Shown piece by piece: positions 11,001 to 23,900 of a DNA stretch of 64,000 bases. Positions within the stretch are counted from its first letter, which is position 1. Each line of letters starts with the position of its first letter. The translations under genes and the position numbers were made by a program. Source of the stretch: Edaphochlamys debaryana (taxonomy: Eukaryota > Chlorophyta > Chlorophyceae > Chlamydomonadales); the NCBI GenBank assembly GCA_016858145.1, contig JAEHOE010000168.1, positions 62,001 through 126,000 on the forward strand, written 5' to 3'. The notes under the pieces were generated by a model. That model had not been told where the DNA came from. It was given only the letters and a program-made list of their open reading frames with translations, and did not search any database.

Positions 11001-12391
11001 CGCATGCCGCGCTGACGCGCCAGCGCAGCATCATGTGAGGGCCCCCGGTGGCACCAGGGCCCAGCAGCGCATGCGGTTGCGGAATGAATCTCTTGCAGCG
11101 GGTTGCTGGCTTGTTGCGCTCGATGGGGGTCACACGGCGTCAGAGTCTGGGTCCGAGGACCAAGGCCCTCAGCGCACTGCATTGGTTCGGCGGACGGTGC
11201 GGGGCCGAAAGGTGGTCGGTGCCGCGGCATTGAAGTGTATGTAGGCGGGCATGCACGGGTATGCAAGGGCCTTGCGCCCTGCTGCAGCGGGTCCTGTTGT
11301 GTGTTCCTGCTGCACCCTCGGCTCAGGGCTTTGCGGTGCGTGGTGGCTTTTTGAATCGGCATCTGCTCGGGATGGAGCACACGGGCGGGATTCCAGGCCA
11401 TATGGAGGCGGGATGGGCTGTTGCGTGGTTAGGTGGCAGCCCCGCAGCAGCCTGCATTGTATATGGGCCCCTCAGCAGGAGCTTGGGAGGTTGCCCCGGG
11501 CGGCGGTGTGGTTTTGGCCTTTCATTTGTGGAGGGACGGGCGGCGCAGAGGCATGGGAACAGGGATGGAGGCCATGGTGGGGATGGTGTCAGAACTCCTC
11601 TCCACGGAAGATAGAAACGAATACTGTGGGGGAGTCACGGGCAAGGGCGTTTGTGTGCAGGGCTGTGGTCTTGACGAGCAATGGGCTGGGACGGAGCACC
11701 GCTGGGGCTCTACGGCGTAGGGCGACGGGCATCAAGGGGGCTTGCCGGGCCAGGGGCTTTGTACGTAGGCTGGGGGCTGAAAGCGCGGAACGCGTTGAGA
11801 GGGCAGGGGGCTTCACGCACAGGCAAGGTTCGTGGAGCGGGAGGCCGCAGCGACTCCCGAGACTGGGATGTTACCGTGTTACGATGTTGCGTGTGCCACC
11901 TGTACTTGGTCATTGGGTTGCGAACCTTGGCGAGGGGTGATCCGTAAGGCTCTTGCAAGGGGCTGGAGTCAGCTGGGGGGGCTCGGCAGGGGTCGATGTC
12001 TCAGACCCCTCCCTACGATATCCGCGGCCCCAGAGCCCAGACTACTTCAGTATGCGGGGGGTTGAAGACGGCCCACGGGGAAGGTCCGGACCAGCGGGGT
12101 GGATCGATAGAGCCCTATCCAGGATGGACGCCCTCGCTCCCTAATTGTCACCAGCACCCCCACACAGTTACCACGTTGCGAGTGCTGCGCCACAAAGCGC
12201 TTCAGATGTTTGCCAACCGAGTAGTAATTGCAGTCCAAGATTTCTACCCTGTCCCACCAGTTCCGGCCTGCACCGCTCGTGCTCCTCCAAACCTGCGAGC
12301 CCTTCTCCAACGGCCGCCAGCCTACCTGCCGCCCCTCCCTCTCTCCCTCCAGCCCCCCTCCTCCGGCTTCCTCTCTTCCCCCCCTCCCCCC
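11001..12391. other. Intergenic between convergent genes
   Basis: About 1.4 kb between the ankyrin-type gene (+) and the bZIP gene (-), which converge here. It should contain both 3' UTRs. Several open frames cross it, but none has a recognisable motif, codon pattern or splice structure. Nothing repeated or structured was noticed. Confidence 0.45.
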
Positions 12392-14939
12392 TCACGCGGG
12401 CTCCGCCTTAATCCACAGCTCCGCCAGGTCCCCATCCGCCTCCCCCTCCGGCCCCAGTCCCGCGCCCTCCCCCGTCGCCAGCAGCCCCAGCGACCCCATG
12501 CCCCCGAGCTCGTCACTGCCCATAACGGACCCAAGCGGGCCCAGGCCCACACCGGGGCTCATGAGCAGGCCGCTGTCCCCCAGGCCCACCAGAGGCCCAG
12601 GACTGGCGGCCACCCCGGGCCCCTGCCCCAGCCCCTGGACTGGGCCCTGCCCGGGCCCGGGCCCATCCAGGGCCATCGGGCTCGTGGGGCTCATGGGTCC
12701 CGCCCCCGCCTCGAGGCCCACCCCGGGACCAACGCCTGCCCCCAGGCCCAGGCCCAGCCCGGCCGGCGCAGAGGCCGACGGCGCTGAGGGCAGCACCCCC
12801 CCGGCCTGGGGCAGCGGCAGCCCCTGCCCCTGCCCTTGCCCCGGCCCCTGCCCCTGCCCCTGCATGGGGGGCAGCGGCAGCGGCAGCGGCTGCATCCCGG
12901 GGCCCGGGAGGAGGGGCGGCGAGGGCAGCCCCGGGGCCGGGCCGGGGAGGGCGTGTCCGCTGGAGCGCGAGGTGAGGTGGGCCTGGGCCTGGGCCTGGGC
13001 CTGATGGTGCAGGGGGGGGTCGGGCGGGGCGCCGCCGAAGCTGCCGCCCCCCGAGCCCCCCGCCGAGGCCTGCCGGGAGTGGCTGGGTCCCGGGGCCAGG
13101 GGGTGGGGGTGGGGGTGGGGGAGGGGGTGGGCGAAGGAGTGGGAGGTGCGGTGCTGGAGGTCGGGGGCAGAGGCGGGGGCGGGGGGCAGCGGCCCGCTGC
13201 AGGCGGTGCCGGGGCCGGGGCCCGAGGCGGAGTTGGAGGAGAGGCGGGGCGGCAGGCCGGGGGGGTGCGTGGGGGCCGGGTGCGAGAAGCTGGCCGGCTG
13301 CCGGAACAGGAAGGGGCTCTCCACCGGCCCCCCGGCGCCCCCGCCCAGGGGCCCCGCGGGTGCGGCCGCCGGCGCCCCCTGTGAGGACCGGCCTGCCAGG
13401 GCGGAGCTGCCTGCCCCTGCCCCTGGCCCACCCCCTCCCCCACCCCCTCCCCCTGAGGACGAGGCCATCGCCGGGCCCTGGCCCCGGCCCTGCGGCAGCG
13501 GCGCCGCCGCGCCGTCGTGCGCCTCCGCCGGGCTGGCGGCGGGCGTCACGCCCATGGACACGAGCTCCGCCGCCGCCGCCTGCTGCGCCGCCGCCGCCGC
13601 CGCCGCCTCCCGCTGCAGGTCCGCCAGCCGCCGCTGCGCCGCCGCCGCCGCCAGCAGCAGCTCCCGCCGCCGCTCCGCCGCCGCCGCCGTCGCCTGCTTG
13701 GCCTGGTCCACGGCCGCACGGGAGGTGGCCACCTACAGGGGGCAGGGGGCAGGGGCAGGATGAGGGTAGGGAGAGAGGGGGGCAGGATGAGGGCCTTGCA
13801 CACAGCCGCCAGCCTTTCTCACCAGCCCCACCGCAACCCGCGCCCCCTGCCCTGCAGCCTGCCTGGTCCCTCCCTGCCTACTGGCCCTCTTCACACCCTG
13901 CACACGCAACATCCGATCTGCCGCCGCCCCCCCCCCCCCCCCCCCCCCCCCCCCACCTGCTGCTCCAGCTCGTGTATGACCTGCAGCTTCTTCATGCGCG
14001 AGCGGTGCGCGGACTGGCGGTTGGCGATGATGCGGCGCGCGCGCTTGGGGTCCAGCTGCGCGGGGTCCAGCGCGTTGGCGCGGGTCTGGCCCGCGAACTG
14101 GCTGAGCGGCTTGTCGGGGCCGGGGGCGCCGCCGCCGCCCGAGGAGGTCGGCAGCGGGAGCTGAAGGAAGGCCTGTGGGGGTGGGTGGGGTGGGGTGGGG
14201 TGGAGGGTGGGGAGGGCAGGGGAGACGCGGGGAGCTCTGTTTTGATCAGGGGTATGCTTTCGGCACACAGCGTCCGGTCCTTCTGTGTCCCTTCCCTTCC
14301 CAACCAGCCCCAGCCCTGCCACCCCCCGCCCCCTCTCACCGCCGAGTCGCTGGCGGTGCGGGCGTGCCGGGAAGACCCGGAGCCGCCGCTGCGGCCCCCG
14401 CCGCTGCCGCCCTTGGCGCCGGTAGCGCCCCTGCGTCCGCCATCGGTGGCGCCGCCGGAGGCGCTGCCCCGTCGCCGGCCGCCCCGCCGCCGGCCCCCCC
14501 CACTGCCGCCGTCGCTCAGCTCCATGGCCGCGTCCCCCGACCCCTCCCCCGGGCCCGTGCCCTCTCCCCCCGTGCCCCTCCCTTCCTCCCCCTCCTCCTC
14601 CTCTGCCTCTGCCACGTCAGCTAGGTCCAGCTCGTCCTCGCCCTGCAGGAAGTCGAGCAGCTCCTCGGGGAGAAGGCTGCCGATGCCGGGGGGAGGACCC
14701 AGCTCGCCGCCCGCGCCAGCGCCGCCCATACCGGCAGCGCCTTGCGCCTGTAAGCCGAAGAAGTCCTGGGCGCGGTTGGCGCCAAAGGCCGACAGCTCGG
14801 GGTGGCCATCGGCGCCATGGAGCGGGGCGCCCGGAAGCTCGGTAAGGATTGCCGAGGCAGCCCATGCAAAGGTATCACTGGCTGCCTTGCGGTGATGAAC
14901 TCGGCGCCGGCCGGGCGGTGCCCCGCCCTCCGGCTGCAT
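12392..14939 (-). CDS. bZIP transcription factor, plant group I-like (VIP1/RSG type)
   Basis: Three exons, 14939-14340, 14172-13957 and 13732-12392, join in phase 0 (718 residues). The basic region sits at the end of exon 2: DPKRARRIIANRQSAHRSR, with the invariant N251 and R259 spaced by seven residues. It matches the KRAxRIxANRQSA pattern of plant group I bZIPs such as VIP1 and RSG. The leucine-zipper coiled coil continues across the junction into exon 3 (residues about 265-330), where it becomes very Ala/Gln/Arg-rich. Around this domain lie an acidic Glu-rich segment near residue 115 and long Gly/Pro/Gln-rich tracts, typical of activation domains. The C-terminus ends WIKAEPA, where IKAE fits the SUMO acceptor consensus. 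The protein should act in the nucleus as a dimer. The intron before exon 3 has about 30 consecutive cytosines (on the plus strand) next to its donor. It is divergent from the carboxypeptidase gene. Confidence 0.88.
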
Positions 14940-15276
14940 GGCCGCTTCCCAGTTGGCCGAAGCGAGCGCTGACTAGTCAATTCAGCTACGGGCGCGTCAG
15001 TGGCGTTCTTGTGGACATGCGAGACATGCTACGGCTAGCATCGTCCAGCTGCAAGCGCGTTTAGGAATTGCGGGTTGCGCCTTGGTCCCGCGCGCAACCT
15101 GAGCAATTCCGATACGATAAGCAGTATATGCGTATTGTGAGCACGGTGTCTGTCCTGGGCCCTGGAGGCCAGCATCCAGATTGGGAGCCCTAGCAGTTTG
15201 CCGTGTTTTAGTCGCGCGCGCTCTGCGCAAGCACCGCATACCCCACGCCCTACCCGGGCACCCCTTAACGTTCAAG
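14940..15276. promoter_or_regulatory. Divergent promoter between bZIP and carboxypeptidase genes
   Basis: These 337 bases separate divergent start codons at 14939 (-) and 15277 (+). The middle (about 15095-15140) is markedly less GC-rich (cgatacgataagcagtatatgcg) and is the best place for core promoters. No specific factor site was assigned. Confidence 0.45.
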
Positions 15277-18200
15277 ATGCGCACAGCCGTTGTCCTCTTG
15301 GCGCTGTTGGGCGTCGCCCAGGCAGCGCGCATGCAGGACGGTGCGGGACGGGGGTCTATCGCAAAAAGAAAGCATGCTAACGACGAGAATCTGACTCCTG
15401 AGGCTGCCGCGGACCTCATCCTCACGGTCCCGGGCTACGAGAACGATCAGCTTACGAGCAGGCACTTCGGTGAGGGAGGATGCCAACGTCGGGGGCCCCG
15501 CGCGCTTGCAACGCTGCCTCGGCGCCCCGTACTGCCGGGGACCTGCTCAGATGGGGCTTCGGCAGCACGCAGCACGTAGAAGCCTGCCTTCTCGCGAGAG
15601 CGCGTGGCCTCACCCACTTCCCGCCAACTTGGCCCCAACTCCCACCGCCTGGCCTCAACCACACGCACCCACTCCCGCGCCTCCCCCATCCCTCCCCCCT
15701 TCACCCCTCCACCCCGCCTGCCCCGCCCCCTCCCCCGCCCCCCCAAAGGCGGCTACGTAACTGTGGACGAGGCGCACGAGCGGCGGCTGTTCTACTACTT
15801 TGTGGAGAGCGAGCGGGACCCCGCCAACGACCCCGTGGTGAGGGGGGAATGCAGGGGCTGTGGGGGGGTGAGGGGGGGGTGTTGAGGGGGAGCTGCCGCC
15901 GCGGAGGGGAGGAGGGCGGGCAATGGCGGGCCTAGAGCTAGGGTGTGGTCCGTGTATGTGGGTGCTCATCCCGTTTGGACTTGTGGGGGGGGGGCAGGAA
16001 TGGGCTGGGCTGGGAAGTAGACTGTCGTGGGGGACAGTGGGGAGGGGGAATGTGCTGGACGTTGGATTGTGCCGGTTTGGGCGGCTCCTGGGGTGACTGT
16101 GTCAGAGCTAGGGAGGGGGGGCACGGCGGCGGTGGAGGCGAGAGCGGCGCCTGTGCCCTATCGGCCCCTGAGTCCCCATGCCCAGGCGCTTCCTCCACCC
16201 TCGGCCCCTGTTTCCCTCCCCCACCCCCCACCCCCCGCCCCGGGAGACGCTCTCCCGCTTCTCAGCTTCAAACACCACCCCCCGCCCCACCCCCCAGGTT
16301 CTGTGGCTCAACGGCGGCCCCGGCTGCTCCTCCTTCGACGGCTTCGTGTTTGAGCAGGGGCCCTTCCTGTTCCGGCTGCAGCGGGGGGGGGCGGAGGGGC
16401 GGGGGCGGTGGGTCAGCCTGGAGCCCAACCCCTACGCATGGAGCAAGGCGAGTGGGGTGGGGTGGGGTGGGGGCGGGTGATGGGGCGGAGTTGGGGAGGG
16501 GGCGAGGATGGGGGCGGGGAGGGTTGGGACCCCTGTCACTCGGGGGGCTGCCTACAACCGGCGTTCCCAGGCCAGCACATAGCCCCCCTTCTCCCGCCTT
16601 CAGCAATTACCCCTTGCAACCACTCATATTCCCCCCCTTCTCCCCCCCCCCCCAGGTGGCCAACATGATCTTCCTGGACTCCCCCGCGGGTGGGGTTGGG
16701 GGTTGGGGGAGGGGGGTGGGGGGTCAAGGGCCTTCACGTGGGGCCTCCACGCAGAGGCGAGTGTGCCGCACCATGCCCAGCCCGCGCCACACGTCTCCAC
16801 CGCTCTTCCAACTCGCCCTCCCAACCCTTCCCCTCCCTCCCCCTCCCCCTCAACTCCCCCCCCTCCCCCCCTGTCAGGTGTGGGCATGTCCTACTCCGCC
16901 CATCCCTCGGACTACTCGGTGGACGACGAGCGCACGGCGAGGGACGCGGACGCCTTCCTGCGGGGCTGGTTCGACCGCTTCCCGCAGTACGGGGGGAACC
17001 AGTTCTTCGTGTCGGGTAGGGGGGGGGCTTGGAGGGGGGAGAGGGGGCTGGGGTTGGAGGGGGTCTGGAGGGAGGAGGGGGAGGGGAAGGGAGCTGTGTG
17101 AAGAGAGGGAAGGTTCGGGGCAACAGCGACGGGACGTGGGGACGCGCGACGGGTGCACGTCCCCCTCCCGCCCCCTCACCCCTCTGCCCTCGCTCCCCTC
17201 CCCTCTGGGCCCCCTCTAACCCCCTCCACCGCCTCTACCACTCCCCCAAGGCGAGTCCTACGCCGGCATCTACGTCCCCAACCTGGTGGCCCACGTGCTG
17301 TCGGGCAACGAGCGGGGGGAGGAGCCGAGGATCAACATCGTGGTAGGGGGGGGAGGGGGGGAGGGGGGAGGGGGGAAGGGGGGAGGGGGGGAGGGGGGGG
17401 GGGGGGGGGGGGGGGGGAGGGGGGAGGGGGGGAGGGGGGGGAGGGGGGCAGCTCGGGTAAACGCGGGGAGCTACCGGCCGCCCGCAGCCACCTCCGCCGA
17501 ACCCCACTACTACACAACGCGGCGCACTCGCATTCCTGGACTCCCTTAGCAGGCAACACCCAACACCAAACCCGCAACTCAATCATCGCATGTGGTCTCA
17601 GCACACTCCCCAAGCACCGCCACCCTACCGCCACCCTCCGCCCCCCCTACCGCTACCCCCTCCCCCCCCCCTCCCCCCCCCCCCTCCCCCCCCCCCCGCA
17701 CACACCCCAGGCACACACCCCTTACTGCCGACTGCCGACCGCCGCCCCCCTCTTCCCCCCCCCCCCCCCCCCACCCCCTCCCCCCCCCCTCTTCCCAGGG
17801 CTACCTGGTGGGCAACGGCTGCACCGACGAGCGCTACGACGGCAACGCCCACCCGCCCTTCGCCGCGGGCAAGAGCCTGCTGCCGGCGGCGGGGTTCAGG
17901 GCGCTGGAGCGGGCGTGCGGGGGGGAGTACTGGAACGGAACCGGAGGTGGGGGGGGGGGCAAGGGGAGGGAGGGGGAGGGGGAGGGAGGGGGTGATCGCT
18001 TGACGCGTTGGAAATCGAAGAGGAAGAGAAGGTCTGGCGGCAGCCAGGGAGGGGGGGGGGGAGAGAGGGGGTTGTGCCGGGCGGGAGGGGGGATCGGGCT
18101 GGGTGGGTGGGGGGTGGCTGCACGATGGGGGCAGCGGGGAGCACCGGGCCGCCGCCGCCCGACTCCTCACGGCATCCACTCATCTCCTACTCCCCACCAC

Positions 18201-20911
18201 CCCTGATCATCTCTCCCCCCCCTCTCCCTCCCCTCCCGCCCCCCCCAGAGTGCCGCAAGCTGTGGGAGGACATGGCCCGGGATCTGTCCGCCCTCAACGT
18301 GTACGACACACTGGAGGTGGGCGGTGCGTGTGTGGGGCCCCGGTTTGACAACCGGCTGTGTGCTGCTCGGTTCAGCCCCTGCCTCGACCTCCGCTGTCCT
18401 CTCCGACCCCGGGAGCAGCTGCCCATCCGTACGGCCCGCGGACGGAACAGGCGGTTGTGCATGGGCCGCCTACGGCATTCCCACTTTGTTCCCCGGCCTC
18501 CTCCACTTCACATGCCCATCGCTCCCCACCCGAACCCCGAGCCCAACCCCGCCTCACCCCCCCCCACCCCCAGGACTGCTACCACGACGGCCCCCCCTCC
18601 GCCTCCTCCGCCTCCGGCCCCGGCCGCCGCCACCGCCGCGGCCGCCGCGCCCTCCTCCACGCCTCCTCCGCCTCTGGCCCCGTGCTGGGAGGCGAGGGGG
18701 GCGCGCTGCTGGCCTCCGCCTCCTCCGCCTCTGACGCCTCCGCCTCTGAAGCCTCCGCCTCTGAAGCCTCCGCCTCCGCCTCCGCCTCCGCCGCCGCCGC
18801 CGCCCCCCGCTCCCCCCTGCTGTCCGCTGAGGCGCTGGCGGGGGCGGGGCTGCTGGGGTCCTGGCCCCTGGCGGGGGGGGTGCCCCGTCAGGGGGAGGAG
18901 GTGCTCAACTGGGCGCACGTGGGGCGACGGCTGGGGCTGCTGGGGCTGACACCGCCCTGCACCGACTCCACGTGAGACTGGGGGGGGAGAGGGAGAGGGG
19001 GAGGGGGGCGGGTTTGCGGGGTGGGTTGGTCTAAAGTGGGGCTTAGGGGAAAGGGGGCCGCTCTCCTCATGCAGCAGAGCGAGATAACGCGCAAAGGCTG
19101 CGTGGGGGATGTCAAGGAGTGAGCGGGTGTGCCCCGGCCCCGGCCCCGCAGGGGTGCCTCCTGCGTGGGGGGCCGCATGCTGACTCACACACCCCCCTGC
19201 ACGGACTCGAGGTGGGGGGGCGGGGGCGCAGGGAGGAGGCGGCCGGCGACAGGGGCAGCGGCGCTCGAACTCGAGTCTGTGGGGGAGTGGACCGCCACCC
19301 CACCCCACCGGCTGCATGCTTTGCATCGCGTATCCCCGGCTCACACGAGCAGCCGTCCACACACACCTACCCCCCTATCCGCAGACGCACGCCCGCTGAG
19401 CTTCAAACAACCCCCGTACGCGCCTACCCCCCTCCCCCCCCTCCCCCCAGTGCCGCCGACCTGTGGCTGAACGACCCCATGGTGAGGGACGCCATCCACG
19501 CAGCGCCCAAGTCCGCCATCGGGCCCTGGACGTGAGCTTTTGGGGGGTGTGTGGGGGGGGGGCGAGGGCTGGAGGAGGGGGTGTCGGTTGGGCGGGGCGA
19601 CGCGGGCGTAGGGCCGTGCCATCACCGCCACCCCGGTCCACACACTCCCCTGCTTACCCCACGCCCGCTCGCCCCTGTCGCTGCCGCCCACGTGCTCCCC
19701 CCTGCCTCTCCACCCCCCCCCCCACAGGCTGTGCTCCGACAAGATCTCGTACACCCGTACGCACGGATCCATGATCCCCGTCCACGTGAGCAACACCAAG
19801 ACGTACGGTGAGCGAGGGGCTGGGGGGACGGAGCGGCATTGGGGCCGGCAGGGGCGCGGCGTGTGGTCGCTCAGCCGCCTCCCTTGCCCCACCCTGCCGT
19901 CCCTGGCCCTGGTGCGCTCTCCTCCGCCCTCCGCCCCCTGAACCTTCCTTCCGTGACCTCGCTGACCTGATCCCGCACTCCTCGCCCCCTCCCCATACGC
20001 CCGTACCCCCATTCCCCCGCCCCTCCCCTCCTCTGCCGCCTTATCGTTCCCCGCTCGAGAACGTATCCCCCCCTCTGCCCCCCCTCCCTCCCCCCCCAGG
20101 CCTGCGCGCCCTCATCTACTCGGGCGACCACGACATGGCAGTGCCCCACACCGGCTCCGAGGCATGGACCTCGGAGCTGGGGTACCCGGTCAAGAGCGCA
20201 TGGGCCCCCTGGTTCGTGGCGGACGGGCAGGTGGGGAGGCCTGTGCGTGGGGGGGGGGAAAGGGGGGTTGGAGGCATGGGCAGGCCGCCTGCCTGCCGGG
20301 GCGGTGTGTCTTCGTGCGCTCTGTCATCGCTCGCCGACCCTCGACACCTTGCCTCGCCCCCACCCGACCTCCGCCTCCGCCTCCGTGCCAACACCGCATC
20401 CTCCCACCCACCCACACCCTCGCCACCCTTACCCATCCAAGCAACGGCCCCTCCGCCAACCTCCCCACCCAACCGACACCTACCCCCCCCCCTACCCCCT
20501 CTTCATCCCAACCCGACCCCCCCCCAGGTTGCCGGCTACCGGGTCGAGTACGGCCACGGCCTCACGTACGCCACCGTCAAGGGCGCGGGTCACATGGTGC
20601 CCGAGACCAACCCGAGGGAGTCCCTGGCCATGTTCGAGGTGGGGGGGGGGGGGCGGGGGAGGGGGCGGGGAGGGGGCGGGGGAGGGGGAGGGGGAGGGGG
20701 GCGGGACAGGGCAACAGCGGGAGGGCGCCACGCGTGCGGGGCGATGGGGGGCTGTACGGATACACGGGGAGGGGAAATGTCGGGAGGAGAGATGTACAAA
20801 GATGTACATCCCCGTCTTTGCGGGCACCTGCCCCATGCTCACCACCCTTGCGCCCCTCCCCCCCCCCCCCCCCCCCCCCCCCAGCGCTTCCTGGCCGACA
20901 AGCCCCTGTGA
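15277..20911 (+). CDS. Serine carboxypeptidase-like protease, family S10
   Basis: Fourteen exons join in frame: 15277-15469, 15749-15837, 16298-16447, 16656-16689, 16878-17015, 17251-17342, 17799-17946, 18249-18316, 18574-18971, 19451-19531, 19728-19807, 20100-20230, 20528-20638 and 20885-20911, giving 579 residues. Residues 1-17 are a clear signal peptide (MRTAVVLLALLGVAQA), so the enzyme is secreted or vacuolar. Substrate-pocket motif NGGPGCSS, then GESYAGIYVP with nucleophile Ser204, IYSGDHDMAVP with Asp500 and VKGAGHMVPE with His556 complete the catalytic triad. The family removes C-terminal amino acids or acts as acyltransferase; HMVP and the plain GESYAG favour a peptidase. Exon 9 (about residues 305-436) contains a long Ala/Ser-rich insert between the two halves of the fold, encoded by imperfect GCCTCCGCCTCT-type repeats; it could be a processed linker. 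Intron 3 begins with GC instead of GT, since only that join keeps YAWSK-VANMIFLDSPAG in frame. Confidence 0.93.
17343..17449 (+). repeat. G-tract (about 107 nt of nearly pure G) at the start of an intron
   Basis: The intron of the carboxypeptidase gene starting at 17343 opens with about 100 bases of G broken only by single or paired A. The same intron ends, before 17799, in long C tracts. The G strand could form G-quadruplexes, or pair with the C tract in the pre-mRNA. Read length in such a run is prone to error. Confidence 0.9.
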
Positions 20912-23900
20912 GCGGCGCCCGCGGAGGAGACCTCTGGGGGGGGAGGGGCCCTCTGGAGGGGAGGGGCCCTGGGAGCAGCCCCTGCGGAGGGAGGCCCGGG
21001 GCCAGCCCCCGCCCTGGACTGGCGTTGAGCCCTGCCAGGCAGCCGTGGAGGAGGGGAGGGCCGTGGGCTCACTCCGTGCTCCGACCCTCGCCGGCAGCCA
21101 GCGGGAGGCTGAAGGGGGGGGAGGAGGGGGGCGGACGGGACCTGGGCCGTGAGCACGCAGGAGTGGGGCTGAGCTGGTAGGGGTGTGTGGAGGGAGCTTG
21201 GAGGCTGGATGCGGGGAGGCCGGGGGGCGAGGGTGCGGGAGGGTACGCAACATCATCATGCATGACGCATGCAAACGTACGCCTGCTGTTCTTATGGTGC
21301 AGCAAGGCGGGAAAGTGGCCTGGGCTGGGGTGGAGGGGCCGCAGCGGCAGCGGCCTGCGAGCTGCGTGCCTGGGCCCCAGGAGCGGGGGGCCAGGGGGCA
21401 GCGGGAGCGGTGGCAGCAGCGGGGCAGCAGCGGTAGGCCGTGCGTGCCGGTAGGGGTGCGCTAGGCCCATGTACAGTACGCGGATGTAGTGTAACCTTCC
21501 GGGCGTTGGCGCTGCCTTGTCGCCCTGTGCACCTGGAGCCCTCCTGAAGGAACACAGCGTGGGAAAGGAGGGAGGCAGCGCGGGGGGGGGGCAGGAGGGC
21601 TGCGTGGCAGACTGGCGGGGCGCAGCTGGGGCTGACGTCCCGGCGGTGTGAGGAACGAAGGAGGGGACCCTCGCGTTGCGGCCTGAGCGGGCCGGGGCCC
21701 ACACGCCCGCCGCCTCCGGCAGCCCGCCTGGACTGGATGGCACCAGGCACGTGGCCCACGTAATGCGTTACATACGGTACACGCAGGGCCAAACGAGCTC
21801 CCCACCCCTTATTACATAAAATCGAAGAAGACCAAGCAAGGAGACCCGTGCACTCCCAGCAACCAGCCGCTGCAGGCCACACACCCCACCCGACCCTTCG
21901 CACCCGCAACACACCACCCGACCCCATCCCGCCCCTCCTGCGCTCTCTGCGCCCAACCTCGATCCGGCTGCGACCCAGGGCGCCCCCCGTCGGCCCCCAC
22001 CCCCACCCCGTGCCGGCTCCGCGGGCCCACGCACGGGGGAGCACCAGGGCAGGCGCCCCCAGCAGCCATGCTAAGCACTCCATCCGCTCGCCACGCCTCC
22101 AGCGGCAGCCCCCGAGGGATGTCCCCCTGGCATGCCTTTCACCCACCCTGTTCCCCCCCACCCAACACACACAGAGACAGTCTACGAAAGCACCCACACA
22201 CACACACGCAGCACCGGCCCCGCCCGCTTCCCCCATGCAACACCCGCAGGGTGAAAGCCCACATAATCCCCCGCAGCAATGAGGCAGCGCTCGACGCGCG
22301 CCCAGAATCTACTGTACTATCGATAAAGCGTGATAAAGCCACCCCAACCCATGCCATCTATAATACGTGCCTATCTACCTCCCCGCGTCTGGGGCTCTTG
22401 CCACCTTGTTTGACCCGCTTGCTACCAACAGCGCTACAGCTGTGAAGGGGGCTCCGCACACGGAAACAGAGGGCACTGTCCTTGAGCCGACGCCTCAGAA
22501 CAAGGGTACGTAACCAACCCCAATAACGCCTCACCCAAGGCATCTACCAAGGCTCCACAAAGGCTAAGAATGGACACCGCAAACACGCCATCCATCTACC
22601 ATCTACAGACAGAGTGTCACCTATCCTACGAACCCCCACAGCAGCGCATGTGAGCGCGTCTTATGGTATTGATGAAGACCAGATAACGGACAACTCCCTC
22701 CCCCCTCCCCGCATACATACATGAAGCAGGTATCTGCCTTATAGTGATGAGCCCCGTTGGCCAGACCAGGCGGCTGAAGGTAGAGCAAGAAGTGGAGCGC
22801 AACAGCCCACACAGGGGGTACAGTAGCCCGGGCCCCGCCCACGCACTCCCGCCCACCATTCTGGGCCCGGGATTTTGCCTCCGTCCCCTCTGGTGCGTGA
22901 ACAAGCAACCGGCCACACAGCTGCGCAGCCAGGAGCTACAATTGTAAACTTTAGGAAGCCCGCACCAAGTTCGGCCCACACACACGCTGAGAACCGGCTG
23001 CCGCGTCGACCGCCCGGCTGTACGGCCGGCACACGCACACATAACCGCCAGCAATCCATCCCCCCTCTTTAAGGAAGCCGCAGCGCCATCCCGGCCCCCG
23101 AGCTCCCCAACTGGCCCGCAGCAACCGCTGCGGTGTTCAGTCGAACGGGGACGCTCGAGGCCACCCCGCCCCTGACCACCAGCCAGGGGCAGGCCTCATC
23201 CGCACGCACGCACCCCACAGCTCAGAAACCATCCACACCGCGCGCGTCTCCCGGCTTCCGGCGCGGGGAGCCCAGCCCGGTCGGCACTCCCTAGTGCACC
23301 TCGCCCACACACACAGCCCCGCCTGCAATAGCGCACAAGCAGCCGCAGCGAACAGCAGACCGCCCTTGCGTGTGGCGTGAGTCAGGGCATTTGCCTGACC
23401 CCCCTGCTGCCGCTTGCGGCACTCGGCCCCCCCAAGCCCAAAACCTTGATCAGCGCCGCTTCTAACCCCCCAATCCTCAGCACATCATACCTTGAGCTGT
23501 ACGAGTAGTACGAATCATTCGTTTTCATACAATCTAGTTTCATGCATGGGAGCAAGTCTTCGGGTCCCCACGAAGAAGCCCCTCGGCCAGGCACCACACG
23601 CCCAGCCGCAGAAACCAGCCAAACCCCGCCAATCGCTGCCCACAACATGAGGTCTGCCAACCTTTGGCGTGCACCGCTTCCTCTGCGCTTTGTACCATAC
23701 CGCCGCAGTAGTAGTGCTCCGATGCGAAACAGCCTCCCGCCTAAACCAGGCTGCGACCAAGCAAGCGGCACACCGGCCGCAGCGTCGCCCACCACCTATC
23801 ACCAATCAACAAGTACAAGTAAGGTCAAGGGTCACGTGTCAATGGCACGCCCGCACACCACCCTGCCGGCCCCATGGTTCGCATATCGCAGCATATCGGT

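Noticed and set aside
13925..13954. Run of about 30 C as a possible CRISPR or simple-repeat locus
   Set aside because: It is the (reverse-complemented) G run at the 5' end of a bZIP intron, part of the intron pattern reported above.
21292..22236. Long minus-strand frame in the gene-poor 21-24 kb region
   Set aside because: Low-complexity Gly/Ala/Pro product with no motif; it overlaps the carboxypeptidase 3' region. I do not call a gene.
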